Source of the DNA: Cynocephalus volans
Lineage: Eukaryota > Chordata > Mammalia > Dermoptera > Cynocephalidae
Assembly: GCF_027409185.1 (NCBI RefSeq)
Contig: NC_084462.1
Coordinates: forward strand, 183,944,071 to 184,008,070
DNA: 64,000 bases
Direction: 5' to 3'
Shown here: in pieces, positions 11,500 to 24,250 of the stretch
Layout: each line of letters starts with the position of its first letter
Numbering within the stretch: the first letter of the stretch is position 1
Notes under the pieces: model-generated
The model's input: only the letters and a program-made list of their open reading frames with translations
What the model was told of the DNA's origin: nothing
Database searches by the model: none
Position numbers and translations under genes: made by a program

Positions 11500-13950
11500 G
11501 GTGAGGAGTCGAGAAAGCAGAGTCTCTGTCCTGGGCCGGGTTGGGGGCAGGGCCCACGGTGGGGACCTGGGTGTGGAGACACAGGCCAGGAGCGGGTGCA
11601 GGTGCACTTCGGAGGCTGTCTGGGCCCGCCAGAATCGCTCGTCCGGGGACTGCAGACGATCCTGCGCAGCCCCGGGGCTTCTGATGGGAGTCATGCAGGC
11701 AGGCGGAGGGTTTCCGTGGTGGCCCAACAAGCGAACAGGAAAGTCAGTATTCGGGATGCCAGGCGCTGACGGGTGCGAGGAGGTGGCGGGTGGTCTCTGT
11801 GACTGGGGTTATTCGAGCAGAGGCAGGAAAAGACTCCGAGGTGGGCCTTTGGCGCGTCGGGAGCAGCAAGCGGCCGCGTGTCCGGAGCGGAGCGGAGGAG
11901 GCAGGGGACACTGCGTGGGGAGGCACGGAGGCCTTGGGGACGTTACAGGGATTGTGTTTTCACCCGAGTGAGATTGGAGCCGCCATCGGACTTGGGTTCT
12001 GATCGCAACCCCCGGCCGTGGAGGGAGCCTCGGACCAGCGTGGGACCAGCGTGGGACCAGCGTGGGGGCCGGCGCAGCAGTGCGGGACGGCGGTGCAGGG
12101 AGGCGCTGCGGGGCCTGGGCGGGCGGGCGGGCGCGTGCAGAGGCTGCAGCAACCTCGTGGGAGGGTGAGGCCCGGGCTCGCCCCGCTCGCCCTGCGGGTA
12201 CGTGGAGCGCCTTGAAGCAAGTTCCCACAGGAGGCCCCTGATCCAAAGGTTTGGTCCGTCTGGGAGGCTGGGCGGACTGAGACAGCCGGGGTCGGGGGGT
12301 GTCGGGGCATCCTCGGGCCCCACCGTGGCCGGACCCGAGCTCTTGCTGTGCGGCGAGGAGCCCCAGCCCGGAGCCCGGGGTCTGACGGGGCGGCCCTCGC
12401 TCGTGCGCTCTCTGCATCCCGGGGAGGCGCAGGCTGCTCGGTGCCCGCCCGCCGCCTGGCAGCACGTGCTGCTGCAGCGCCCCCGGCCTCCCACTGTCGC
12501 GGTTGCCTAAGGGGCTCTCTGCGCCGAACTCCAGTGAAAAGGCAGCCCTTGGACGCGGCGGGCACTGGCGGGATCTGTCCGTCCGTCCCAGGGTTGCTGA
12601 GTTCCCGCCCGGCCCTGGGCGCGGCGCTGGGGGCCGCCCGAGGGTGGGGCGCAGGCCCAAAGCACAGAGACCACGGGCACCCCGGATCCATCCACGCTGG
12701 GCAAGAGGGGCAGCGGAGGGCTGCGAGGGTCTGCGGGGAGGGCGTCCGGGGGCACCGCCGAGACCCGGCCGCGGCGAGCCGCAGCTTGAATGCGGCATTT
12801 CCCCGGGGGCGATGGGTAAGCGCTGGACGGTCGCACGCGGGAGTGCCACCGCGCGGGCTTCGTTCGGGGACGCTGCTCTGTGTGCTGAGCTGCTCTGTGT
12901 GATGACGGGGAGACGAGCGTTGAGGACAGTTGGGGGTGACTGCCCTGGTGCAGGGGGAGAGCAGGAGGCCTCAGCCCCCGCAGTGGCTGTGGGAAGCAGG
13001 GACACAGGGCGGGGGACATTTAGGAAGTGAAGGCCTCGGTGGTCGACCCGGGGGGTGCGTGCACGGAGGAGGGTGCCCAGGCTGGGTATCCACTGGGCAG
13101 TGAAGGGAGCAGGAAGGCGACGTCAGCTCTGGCCGGGCAGGGGTGGCGTTGGGGGGCTGCGATGGAACTTCTGGAGCAGAGAAAGACCTGGCTGAGGACC
13201 AGAATTGGGGAGCCGCCGGCACAGGCCAGGGGTCGCGGCCATGGTGTGGACAGTGGCCCGGGAGCCGGCGGAGAGCTATGGACCAGCGTGCAGGGCAGGG
13301 TGGGTGGAGGCAGAGGGCTGAGAAGGAAGGGGGCGCAGCCAGGCAGCGGCAGGCGGGACAGGGGCGGGAGAGGCAGCTTCTGTCCCTGCGGGCTCAAGTG
13401 CATCCTGCGGTGGCAGCCCGAGGCAGGGCGGGGAAGGGGCAGGTGTGGGTGGGAAGGGGCAGGAGTCGGCTCCACGTGCCCCCAGGGCCTCCGGGGGTCC
13501 TCGAAGAGGCCTCCTGTGCCCACAAGTAGCCTAACAGCATCCAGGGCAGCCTCTGCCCCGTCCTCCTCCCCACCCTCCTCTCCGGGACCCTCCAGCACGT
13601 GCCCGAGCCGCCGCCGAGGCTGAGACGCACAGCAGGGCCTCCGCCCTGGCCAGGCCTCGCTCCTCACCGGCCCTGGGCGCTCTCATCTGCTCAGATTCTC
13701 TCCGAAAGTCCCTACAGCCTCTCCCCAAAGCTGCCCCTTCTGGAGTCTGGAGAGTGGGACGCCACCCTGTGCCTCCGGATGCCCAGACACCGTCTCAGGT
13801 GGCCTCGGGTGCTGTCGGAATCCCTTCAGCGGGGAGCCGGCTGGGGCAGGACAGCACCCAGGGCCTGCTGAGAGCGCGAGCGGTGCGTCCTCTCCCTCCG
13901 CAGGTTCAGCCTGGTGCTAAGCCGGGGAAAGGCAGGTGGGGCTGGGGGCG
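11500..13950. promoter_or_regulatory. Orphan CpG island (core about 11860-12850)
   Basis: Dense CpG and very high GC, about 29 kb upstream of the CEP170B promoter and directly after the minisatellite. It holds a perfect three-fold 11-bp repeat (GGACCAGCGTG, 12032-12064). Long open frames on both strands (up to 398 codons) lack domains and have the Pro/Arg/Ala/Gly mix of GC-rich noise. It may be the promoter of a non-coding or neighbouring transcript. In human the next gene upstream of CEP170B is, from memory, ZBTB42 with LINC00638 between; neither was recognised here. Confidence 0.65.
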
Positions 13951-14147
13951 GGCGGAGGGGCTTGTCCAGGGCAGGGGAGGGAAAAGGTGGCGACCCGGGC
14001 CTCCTCCGTGAGTGAGCTTCTGGGTCATGAGCGCCTGACCCTCCGTCGCCTCACTCCGGCCCCTGCCTAGGCTGCCTGCTCCCCTGAGTCTGGCCCCTCC
14101 CAGGATACTCCTGCAGGTTTGTCCAAAAAATGTTGGAGCTTATTTCC

Positions 14148-14505
14148 TGTGCTATGGTTTGAATGTATGTGTTCCTCCAAAATTCAAATGTTGAAGCTTA
14201 ACCCCCAAGGTGAGGATATTAGTAAGTAGGGCCTCAGAAAGTGATAAGGCCAGGAGGGCTCCGCCTCATGGGTGACATTAGGACCTTAAGGCAGCGCTGG
14301 AGGGAGCAGTTTACCCCTGGCCCCTTCGCCCTTTCCCAGGGGAGGCCGCAGCAGGAAGGCAGAAGCCCACCCTGGAAACCAAATCTGCCAGCGCCTCGAT
14401 CTTAGCCTTTCCAACCTCCAGAACTGTGAGAAACAAATTTCTATTATTTTTAAATTACCCTGTCTGTGGCATTTTGTTATCACTGGCGGAGTGGACTTAG
14501 ACAGC
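14148..14505 (+). mobile_element. LTR of MaLR-like family (sense), copy 1 of 3
   Basis: Begins TGCTATGGTTTGAATGTATG, continues through a degenerate AACCCCCAAGGTGAGGATATTAG block and ends CCAGAACTGTGAGAAACAAATTTC...TGTGGCATTTTGTTATC and GGACTTAGACA. Copies at 28229 and 47295 share this order. The insertion is a solo LTR. Confidence 0.75.
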
Positions 14506-14569
14506 CTGTGTTTTAAACTTACCTGAATAGGCACGTGTTAATAATTGTGGTGTTTCTTTCTTTACCTAA

Positions 14570-15160
14570 CATGGTTTCATTAAGGTGTAACTCACAAGCA
14601 GTTCTGAGCTCCACTCTGAAGTGCACAGTTGAATAATATTTGCGCGTGTGGACATTCCTGTGAACACTACCCGTGTTCACGGTGCCCCCACAGGCGCCCT
14701 CGTGCCCACTCCACCCTCGTGCCCACTCCCTGCCCCACCCCGGGGACCACTGCCCTCACCTCTGTCACCACAGACCAGCTTTGCCTGTTTGCAGACTTTA
14801 GCTGTATGGAATCATACTGTGGGTTTCCTTTTGCATCCAATTTTTTTTTTCACTTAATATATCCATGAGATTCATGTTGTTGCAAGTAGCAAGTTTTTGT
14901 TTTTTCTTGTTCAGCAGCATTCCAGGTGTGACTGTACCCATTCTACTGGTGGGTTGTTTCCAACATCTGGTCATCAGGAAGAAAGCCGCTATGCCTGCTC
15001 TTGCGTATTCCTCTGGTGGACATAAGCGTGCTGTTGTTGCGCTTTTTTCCTTTATTTGTTATTGAAGTATACTTTAAGTACAATGAAAGGCACAGATGTC
15101 GACTGCAAAATGCATGTAGAATACTGTCTATATGCAACGACTCTAATTCCTCTCTATTCA
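14570..15160 (-). mobile_element. L1 3'-region fragment, antisense
   Basis: ATGGAATCATACTGTGGG, CACTTAATATATCCATGAGATTC and GGTTGTTTCCAACATCTGG are antisense L1 3' phrases. It precedes a second, longer antisense L1 whose own 3' end starts near 15160, so it is a separate insertion or a rearranged piece. Confidence 0.7.
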
Positions 15161-17309
15161 TTCTCTTTTTAGAAACTTTAAAAATTGAGATATAATTCAC
15201 ATAGCATATAATTCACCCCGTTAAAGTAGACAATCCCATGGTTTCTAGTACATTCAGAGTTGTGCGGTCATCCGCCAGCACCACCGTCCAATTCCAGAAC
15301 ATTTTCTTCGCCTCCAAAAGAAACCGCACAGGCACGAGCAGTCTCTCCCCACAACTTCCTCCTCCAGCCCCTGGAAACCATTAACCTACTTTCTGTCTCT
15401 ATGGATTTGCCTGTTCTGGACATTTTATGTAAGTGGAATCATACAATAGGTAGTGTTCTGTGGCTGGCTTCTTCAACTTAGCAAAATGATGTCAGGCTCA
15501 TCCATGTTGCAGCATGAATCAGTGCTCCGTTCCTTTTCATGGCTGAAGAGTATTCCACTGTGTGGACAGACCACATTTTGCTCATCCGTGTATCTGTTGA
15601 TGGATGTTTTGGGTGGTTTCCTTTTTTGGCCATTCCGAACAGTGCTGCTATAAACCTCTGTGTACACGTTTCTGTGGGGACATATGTTTTCAGTTCTCTT
15701 GGAGTATTTCCAGGAGTGGAATATCTGGGTCATATGGTAATTCTGTTCAACTCGTTGAGGACTGCCAGACTGTGTTACAAAGTAGCTGCACCTTTTCACA
15801 TTCCCAGCAGCAGCGTGTGAGGGTCACAGTTTCTCCATGTCACCATCAGCACTTGTTACTGGGTGTCTTTTTGATTATAACCATCCTAATGGGAGTGAAA
15901 TGGTATGTTATTGTGGTTTTAGTGTGCATTTTCCTAATGATTAATGACGTTCGGTGCTTTTTGGCCATTGTGTATCTTCTTTGGAGAAATGTCTATTCAA
16001 ATCCTTTGACCATGATTTTTAATTAGGTTATTTGTGTTATTATTATCACTGAGTTTAAGAGTTGTTTACATATTCTGGTTGTTAGACCTTTATCAGATGT
16101 TCAATTTGCAAATATTTTCTCCCATTTTGTAAGTTGTCTTTTCACTTTCTTGATAGTGTCCTCTAAAGTACAAAAGTTTTTAATTTTTTGGAAGTCAAAT
16201 CTATCTATTTTTCTTTTGTCACTTGTGTTTTTGGTATCATATCTAAAAAAACATTGGCTAATTGAAGGTCATGGGTATTTACCCTTATGTTTTCTTCTAA
16301 GAGTTTTATGCCTCTAGGTCTTTGATGCATTTTAAGTTAATTTTTTATATGGGTCCAACTTGGTTCTTTTGCCAAGTAGATATCCAGGTGTCCCAGAGCC
16401 ATTTGTTGAAAAGGCTATTTTTTTCCCATTGAACTGTCTTGTCAATCTTGTAGAAAATCAGTTAACCATAAATGTGTGAGTTTATTACTGCACTCTCAAT
16501 TCTACCACATTTATCCATATATATGTATTTTTATGCCAGCACCACACTGTCTTGATTACTGTAGCTTTGTATAAATTTTGAAATTGGGAAGTGGGAGTTC
16601 TCCAACTTTGTTCTTCTTAAAGATTGTTTTGGTTATTTTGTATCTCTTGTGTTTCCCTATGAATTTTAGGATCAACTTGTCAATTTCTGCGGGGGAAGGC
16701 TGTTAGAATTTTGATAGGGATTGAGTTGAATGTGTAGATCAATTTGGGGAGTATTGCCTTCTTAGCAATATTATATCTTCTGACCCATGAACATAGAATG
16801 TTTTCCTATTTATTTAGGACTTTAATTTCTTTCAGTGACGTTTGGTAGTGTTCAGTGATATGTCTTATCCTTCTTTTGTTAAGTTTTTTCTACATATTTT
16901 ATTCTTTTTGATTCTATTGTAAGTGGAATTATTTTCTTATCTTTTTCTAGTTTTAACAGGCTTTTAGTGGATTCTGTAGGATTTTCTATATTCAGGATCA
17001 TGTCATCTGCAAATAGAGATAGTTTACAACATTTCCTTTCCAATCTACATGCCTTTTATTTCTTTTCCTTCCTGATTGCCATGGCTAGAACCTTCAGTAC
17101 AATGTTGAGCAAACACTTTTGTTTCTGATCTTAAGGGGAAAGCATTCAATCTTCCACCATTAAGTATGATGTTATCAAGTTGAGGAAACTTCTATTTCAT
17201 TGAGTGTTTTTATCATGAATGGATGTTGGATTTTGTCAGATGCTTTTTCTGAGTCCATTAAAATGATGATGTGATTTTTATTCTTTATTCTATTAATATG
17301 GTGTATTAC

Positions 17310-17407
17310 TTTTTTTTTTCTTTTTTTTTGGCGTCTGGCTGGTACAAAACTCTGGACCTTGGTGTTATCAGCATCACACTCGAACCAACTGAGCTAACAG
17401 GCCAGCC
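17310..17407 (-). mobile_element. tRNA-derived SINE (tRNA-Ile-like), monomer
   Basis: Reverse strand reads a GGCTGGCCTGTTAGCTCAGTTGG-type head with A and B boxes, a TGATAACACCAAGG anticodon-arm block and an A-rich tail (T run on the + strand at 17310-17328). It has no CCA end and is not a tRNA gene. Confidence 0.85.
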
Positions 17408-17689
17408 CGATCAATTCTTATATGTTGAAGCAGCCTTGCATTCCTGGGAAAAATGCCACTTGATCATGGCATATAATCCTTTTTTATGTGTTGCTAGATA
17501 CAGTTTGCTAATGTTGCGGATCTGTTTGTCTGTATTTATAAGGGATATTTTCTTTTCTTGTGATTGTCTGGTTTTGCTATCAGGGTAATACTAGTCTTAT
17601 AGAATAAGTTGAAAACAGTTCCTTCCTCTTCTATGTTTTAGAAGAGTTTGTGAAGGATTGTTGTTCATTCTTTAAATATTTTTTTTAGT

Positions 17690-17900
17690 AAGTTTAAGCA
17701 TTTTTTAAATTTTATTTTTAATTATTTATATTTTTAATTTTATTTTGTCGATATACAATGTGGTTGATTACTGTGGCCCATTACCGAAACCTCCCTCCTT
17801 CCTCCCTCTCCCCCTCCCACCCATCAATGTCCTTTCTGTATGCTTGTCGTGTCAACTTCAAGGAATTGTAATTGTTATGCCTTCTTCTCTCCCCTCTTCT
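17690..17900 (-). mobile_element. L1 3' end, antisense, lineage-specific subfamily
   Basis: TTTTGTCGATATACAATGTGG and TCAACTTCAAGGAATTGTAATTGTT are the reverse complement of the 3' end also seen in sense at 20225-20520. It sits inside the older antisense L1. Confidence 0.65.
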
Positions 17901-18600
17901 TTAAATATTTGGTAGAACTCACCAGTGAAGCCATACGGGATGGGGTTTTCTTTATGGGAAGTTTTTTGATTATTGATTCAATCTTTTAACTTGTTAAAGG
18001 CCTATTTAGCTTTTCTATTTCTTCTTGAGTTAGTTTCAGTAGTTTGTTTCTTTTTGAGAATCTGTCAGTTTCACATAGGTTATCTCATTTGTTGGCCTAC
18101 AATTACTCAGAGTCTATAATACTTTTTATTTCTGTAAGGTCAGTAGTCAGGTTTCCACTTTCATCCCTGATTTTGTTAATCTCAGGCTTCTCTATTTTTT
18201 TCCCTCCAGATCAGCCTGACATAAGGTTTGTCAATTTTGTTGATTTCATCAAAGAACCAACTTCTGATTTCATCAACTTTCTCTCTTGTTTATCTATTCT
18301 CTATTTCACTTATTCCCACTCTTACCTTTTTATTCTCTTCCTTCTTGCTTTGGATTTAGTTTGCTCTTTTTCCAGTTTCTTAGAATGAAAGTTTAGGTTA
18401 TTGGTTTGAAATCTTTCTCAAATATCTACACATTGGCAGCTATAAATTTCCCTCTAAGAACTGTTTTAGCTGCATCCATAAGTTTTGGTATGTCATGTCT
18501 TCATTTTCATTCATGTTAAAGTATTTTAAAATTTATCCTGTTGTATCTTCCTTGACCCATTTGTTACTTAGAATTGTGTGGAATATACTATAAAGCATAT

Positions 18601-19112
18601 GTACTTCACAAGGACTGATTTTCCAAAGCCTTGCAGTTTCAAATATTGACCTTGCAGAGGACTAGAAATTTTCATCAGGCTATAAATCTCTGTTGCAAGA
18701 TAGGAATTGTGGCACAGCAAGGTTGCTGGCTCAAAGACAGATTAGCTACTGATTGATATCTAAGTTGCTGGAAAACTGTTAGAGGGAGAAGGAATGTTTG
18801 CTAATATCAAGCTTGTGTTGATAAGACTGCTTCATTGCCTTACCGGAATGCCATCTGGCTTGTTTCACTGAAAGTTACCAGCCTATATTGTTAAGCTATA
18901 ACCCCACCTATGTTCTCTTCCTGTAACTTCCTGGTCTGGAAAATAAATGTAGGAAGAGAACCCCAATTTGGGGTTAATTTCCCAAGGAAGGGTTGCCTCT
19001 TGCTGGAGGGTTCCCAAGGGAATTTAACCACTTCGGGGCCTCTCACTGCTCAGAAAAGATGGGCTTTGAGTAATCCTTTGCATCTCCATCACTCAGGGGA
19101 AGTGGGGTGACA
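18601..19112 (+). mobile_element. Solo LTR-like element, copy A of three
   Basis: The 3' half (GGGCTTTGAGTAATCCTTTGC, then CTCCATCACTC and GGGGTGACA) and a GGAAAATAAA polyadenylation-like site match copies at 19359 and 34786. The 5' part is more diverged. It splits the antisense L1; AATTGTGT at 18572-18579 recurs at 19147-19154. The family was not named; class I-type ERV LTR is likely. Confidence 0.6.
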
Positions 19113-19358
19113 AATCCACAGGGGGCAAAGCAACAAAATGCAACAAAATTGTGTTGTTTAATTTCCACATATTTGTGAATTTCCCAATTTTCCTTCTGTC
19201 ATTGATTTCTGGTTTTATTCCATTATGATTAGAGAACATACTCTGTATAATTTTAATCCTTTTGAATTTATTGAAACTTGTTTTTATTATAATGTGGAGG
19301 ATACCAATATTAATAAAGCAAATGTGTTTCACAGGGCCTAACTGAAATGAAAGTGAAA

Positions 19359-19720
19359 TGTTAAGCTTGGGAAAGACAGAAAACTTTCCCAGGACTAAAG
19401 TCTCTGTTGTAGATAAAAAAAATTATAACACAGCAAAAATGCTGGCTCTGAGGGCAGATGTCCTTGGTGCAGCTAAACCTTATGATGGGAAAGTTCAACA
19501 ATTATCTCATTGTTCTTTTTGTAACCACCTATGTTCCTTTTCTATAACTTTCTTGCCTGGAGAATAAAAACTGAGAAAACCTGATTTGGGTTTATTTCCC
19601 AGGAATTCTTCTCTCTTGAAGAAATCTCTCCTGGAATTAACCCTTTCAGGCCTCTCACTGCTCAGAAGAAATGGGCTTTGAGTAATCCTTTGTGCCTCCA
19701 TCACCCTGGGAGAGGTGACA
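19359..19720 (+). mobile_element. Solo LTR-like element, copy B of three
   Basis: Runs from TGTTAAGCTTGGGAAAGAC to GAGAGGTGACA with GGAGAATAAAAACTGAG as polyadenylation region. It interrupts L1 text: CCTAAC before and ATATGG after join into the normal L1 phrase CCTAACATATGG. It is closest to copy C at 34786. Confidence 0.7.
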
Positions 19721-20224
19721 GTATAACATATGGACTATTGTGAGAATGCTCTGTGTGCACTTGAGATGAACATGTACTCTAATGTTGTTGTGTGGGGTGT
19801 TTTATCAAGACCAGTTAGGTTTAGTTGGCTTATAGTGTTGTTTAAGTCTTCTATTTCCCTGCTCATCTTCTGTTAGTTGTTCTATCCACTACTGAAAGTG
19901 GACTATTGAAATTCCAACTATTATTGTTGAATTATCTATTTTTCCCTTAATTTTGTCAGTTTTTTCCTCATGTATTTTGGGGCTCTGTTGTCAGGGCCAT
20001 ATGTGTTTCTAGTTGTTATATCTTCTTTATGGGTTGCCCCTTTTATCATTAGAACCATCTTTCTTTGCCTCTAGTAACAATTTTTGTCTTAATGTATTTT
20101 CTAATATTAGTATAGTAACTCCGCCTCTTCTTGGGTTGCTGTTTACATGTTATAACTTTTCCTATCATTTTACTTTCAACATACTGTGCTTTTGAATCTA
20201 AGGTGTGTCTCTAGTAGACATCAT

Positions 20225-20520
20225 ATAGCTGGATCATGTCTTTTTATTAAGTGAAACAAGTCAGGCACAGAAAGAGAAATACCACATGTTCTCACTTATT
20301 TGTGGGAGCTAAAAATAAATAAATAAATGAACATACAAACAAATAAAGGGTGGCGGGAAGAAGACACAACAATCACAACAATTCCTTGAACTTGTTAAGT
20401 GAACAGATATGATGTGGGGGTGGAGGGGGGAAAGAGGAACAGGTAAAGGGTCATGAAAATCGACTACAACATATATTGAGAAGTTAAAATTTTTAAAAAT
20501 AAAATTAAAAAATTAAAATT
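20225..20520 (+). mobile_element. L1 3' end, sense, lineage-specific subfamily
   Basis: CACATGTTCTCACTTATTTG, an AAATAAATAAATAAATGAAC stretch, GGAGGGGGGAAAGAGGAACA and a terminal A-rich tract mark the 3' UTR of a young L1 in the + sense. It lies inside the antisense L1. Confidence 0.75.
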
Positions 20521-21600
20521 ATATAAATCCATTTTGCCAATCTCTTTCTTTTAATTAGTATTTAATATGTTAATATTTGATATAATTACTGATAAGGTAG
20601 GGTTTATGTGTACCATTTTGCTATTTGTTTTCCATATGTTTTGCATATTTTGTTCTTCTGTTCCTCCATATTGACTTCTTTTGCGTTAAATAGATATTTT
20701 CTAGTGTACAATTTAATTTGTCATTGCCTTTGCTATATATATATTTGAATTTATTTTTAAATCGTGGTAAAATATACTAACATAAAATTTACCATTATAA
20801 CCATTTTTAAGCATACAATTTAGTAGCATTAAGTACATTCACAATGTTATGTAATAAACACAACTATCTATTTCCAGAACTTTTTCATCATCCTGAACTC
20901 TGTATCCATTAACAAATAACCTCCTATTCCTCCCTCCCTCTAGCCCCTGGTAATCTCTATTCTACTTTCTATATAAATTTGCCTATTCTAGATACCGCAT
21001 ATTAGTGGAATTATATAATATTTGAACTTTTATGTCTGGTTTATTTCACTTATCATGTTTTCAAGATTCTTCCATATTTTAGCATGTGTCAGAACTTCAT
21101 TACTTTATATGGCTGAAGAATATTCCACTTGTATGTATAGACCACATTTTGTTTATCCATTCATTTGCTGATGGACACTTGGTTTGTTTCCACATTTTGG
21201 CAATTGTGAATAATGCTATTTTGAACATTGGTGTACATGTATCTGCTTGAGTCCTTGTTTTTCAGTTATTTTCTGTATATATGGAGGAGTAGTATTGCTG
21301 AATTATACTGGTAATTCTGTTTAACTTTTTGAGGAACTGCCAACTGTTTTCCATAGTGGTTATACTATTTTACATTCCCACAGTAATGCACAAGAGCTCC
21401 AATTTCTTCACATCTTCACCAACATTTGTTATTTTTATTTTTTTATTATTATTCAGAGCCATACTAATAGGTGTGACAAGGTATCTCATTATGGTTTTGA
21501 TTTGCATTTTCCTAATGACTAATGATGTTGACACTTTTTCATTTGGCCATTTGTATTCTTTGGAGAAATGTCCGTGCAAGTCCTTTGCTCATTTTTAATT

Positions 21601-21627
21601 TGTTTGTTGTTGTTGTTGTTGTTGTTG
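21601..21627. repeat. (GTT)n microsatellite
   Basis: About eight GTT units after ATTTGTTTGTTG, inside the L1. Confidence 0.85.
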
Positions 21628-21872
21628 TCATGTTGAATTGTAGGACTTCTTTATATATTAATCCCTTATCAGAAACATGATTTGCAAATATTTTTTCCCA
21701 TTTTGTGGTTTGCCCTCTCAGTCTTTTGATAATGTCCTTTGATACACAAAGTTTTTGGTCATGATGATTTCCAGTTTATCTATTTTTTCTTTTGTTACCT
21801 GTGCTTTTGGTGTCTTACTCAAGATACACAGCCAAATTTAAGGCCATGAAGATTTCAACTTCTTTTGGTCTT

Positions 21873-21975
21873 TTTTTTTTTTTTTTTTTTTTGGCAGCTG
21901 GTGATATGGGGATCCAAACCCTTGACCTGGAGTTAAACAGCACTGTTGTCTAAGTGAGCTAATTGGCTAGCCTTT
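21873..21975 (-). mobile_element. tRNA-derived SINE, monomer
   Basis: A T run at 21873-21891 (the A-tail seen from this strand) is followed by GGCAGCTGGTGATATGGGGATC and ends in GGCTAGCC, the SINE head in reverse. It is diverged from the other copies. Confidence 0.8.
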
Positions 21976-22859
21976 AAGTTTAGGTCTTTGATCTATTTTG
22001 AGTTCATTTTTGTATATGGTTTAAAGTAAGGGTCCAGTTTCATTCTTTTGCAGGTAGATACCCAGTTTTCCTAGCACCGTTTGTTAAAAAGACTGCCTTT
22101 CCCCACCTTGAATGGTCTTGGCACCATTGTCAAAAACCTTTTAACCACATATATGAGTGTTTATTTCTGTAATTTCTATTGCATTCCATTGATTTGTATG
22201 TCTGTCCTTTTGCCAGTGCCATACTGTTTTAATTACTGTAGCTTTGTAGTAAGTTTTGAAGTAGAGAAGTATGAGTTGTCCAACTGAATTTTTTTAAAAC
22301 TCTTTTTGCCATTTGAGGCCCCTTGCAATTCCTTTGATTTTGAGGATTTGCTTTTCTATTTCTGTGAGGAAAAAAAAGTCTGTTGGAATTTCGATAAGCA
22401 CTGAGTTGAATCTATAGATCACTTTGGGTGGTATTAACATCCTAACAATGTTTAGTCTTCCAATCAATGAACATGGGTATCTTCCATTTATTCAGCTCTT
22501 CTTTAATTTCTTTCACCAATGTTTTGCAGTTTTCAGCTACAAGTCTTTCACCTCCTCAGCTAGATTTATTTGTAATTATTTAATTCTTTTAGATGCTGTT
22601 GTAGATGGAATTGCTTTCTTAATTTCTTTTTCTCTCCTGAATTATTTTTGATCTTAGTACTTGCCACTACCTAACATTTTAAATATATTTATTTGTTTAT
22701 TGCTGTCTCCTTTACTACAATAAATCTCCCATAAGGGCTAGAACTTTCTTTGTTGCTATAGTCTAGGATCTTAAAACAGTGTCATGTACATGATACGGTA
22801 TGTAATTGTTGAGCACACTAATGAATAAACTTACATTTACTTATATTGGCACTTACTTT

Positions 22860-24250
22860 ATTTACTGTAGTTTTCTTCTTTAGCCACTAAAAAGAATGCT
22901 GCTCTAGAAGCTGTGAACATATGGAGGTTTTATTTTTATGGGTGAAATTTTCAACTGGGGGATTGCTGAGTCAATGTCCATTTGTCTTTTTAGTCATATT
23001 GAATCTTATTTGATGACAGAGTGCTTTCTAAGGTGCTTCTCATTTCTGCCATCAGCATATGAGGGTCCGCGGTCCCTCACACCTCTAGGAGCACTAGGAG
23101 CTAACCTGTTCTCAGTGTCTGCCCGGCTGAAGGTGGAGCCCTGTGTTGGTGGTTCTTCGATTAACATTTCCCTGATGGGTAGTGAGCTTGAACATCTTCA
23201 TGTGTTGGCCGACCACTTGTCTTTGCTCTTCGTGAATTGCGTATTTGTACCCTTTGTCCATTTTTCTATTTTTTTTGAACAATCTGTTTCTTGTCCTAGA
23301 ACCTTTTGTGTATTATAGATATCCATTATCTGTCTGTCATCTGGTTTACAAATATGTATTTTTCTCAATTTCTCACTTTTATATTGACTTTGTTTGTGGT
23401 ATGTTTGTCCACAAAAGAGTTTAATACTGCTATAGAGTCAAATATATCTACCTTCCTTGTAGAGCTTTAGGGTACCTGGCTCAAGTTAAGAAGTTCTTGA
23501 CATGAGATTGTATGTGTGCTGATCTAGTTTTTTCCAATTCTTTTGATGTCTACATTTGATCTGGTTTTACCATTTACATACTACATACATTTTTCTTACA
23601 GGTTATCTCATTGTGCCAACACCACTTATTAAATAACCCATTCTTTCCCACCGAGTTTACCTTCCTGTTCTCCCATGAATGAAATTATCCTGTACAATGT
23701 ATCTATTTGTAGAATCTCTGTTCTGGTCCGTGAATCTACTTGTCGATTCCTAAACCAATACTGTATTTATTGGATCATGTAGCTCTGGAGATGCGTCTAG
23801 TGTCTGGGAAAGTGCAGCCTCCCTTGGTCTTCTTTTTGTTTTTTGTTTTTGTTTGTTTGTTTGTTTGTTTTTTGGCTATTCTTGGGTGTTTATTCTTCCA
23901 TAAAAATTTTAAGATAATTTTAGTCGTTGTATTAATCTCTTTGTAATTTCCTCCTTCATATTCTGGATATTTTTTCTTATTTCATTGTGTTCTCTAATTG
24001 AGTCTTCCTTTATCTCTTTGAGTTTTCTTAAGATCATTGCTCAGAATTCCTTTTCAGACATTTCAAGGATTCCCTGTTCTATGGGGTCTGAAATTTGAGT
24101 ATTACTGCACTCCTTCAGTGACATCATATCTTCTTGTTTGTCTGTAGTTCTGGTATTTTTCCATCAATGTTTGGTCATCTGGTAGAGGACTTGCTTCTTC
24201 TATTACTCCGGGGTTGGCTATGAGAATAAAGATTTCTTCTGTTTGCAGGC
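22860..24250 (-). mobile_element. Old L1 fragments, antisense, ending in L1 5' UTR-like text
   Basis: 22860-23900 reads as antisense L1 3'-region text, strongly diverged. From 23940 the phrases CATTGTGTTCTCTAATTGAG and AAGATCATTGCTCAGAATTC resemble a lineage-specific L1 5' UTR or ORF1 start. The boundaries are uncertain. Confidence 0.55.

Larger units (their letters stand above)
15160..20720 (-). mobile_element. LINE-1 antisense, 3' end to ORF2, split by later insertions
   Basis: From the 3' end (AATTGAGATATAATTCACATA) the text passes through the tail region, the ORF2 C-terminal region (15590-17250) and more upstream ORF2 to about 20700. It was interrupted by a SINE (17310), an L1 3' end (17690), two LTRs (18601, 19359) and a sense L1 3' end (20225). 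Reading frames are destroyed. The order of events can be read from who interrupts whom. Confidence 0.85.
20740..22680 (-). mobile_element. LINE-1 antisense, second copy, 3' end to ORF2 region
   Basis: It restarts at an L1 3' end (ATCGTGGTAAAATATACTAAC), so it is a separate element from 15160-20720. It goes through the TGGACACTTGGTTTGTTTCC tail phrases into ORF2 text such as GATCTATTTTGAGTTCATTTTTG. A SINE interrupts it at 21873-21975. A (GTT)n run lies at 21601-21627. Confidence 0.85.

Noticed and set aside
10308..11582. A 424-codon Pro/His-rich open frame on the minus strand
   Set aside because: It covers only the tandem repeat and its edges; two other minus frames stay open equally. It has no domain and is explained by the repeat.
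11809..13005. A 398-codon minus frame and other long frames in the GC island
   Set aside because: Residue mix is that of GC-rich noise and frames overlap on both strands; no family recognised.
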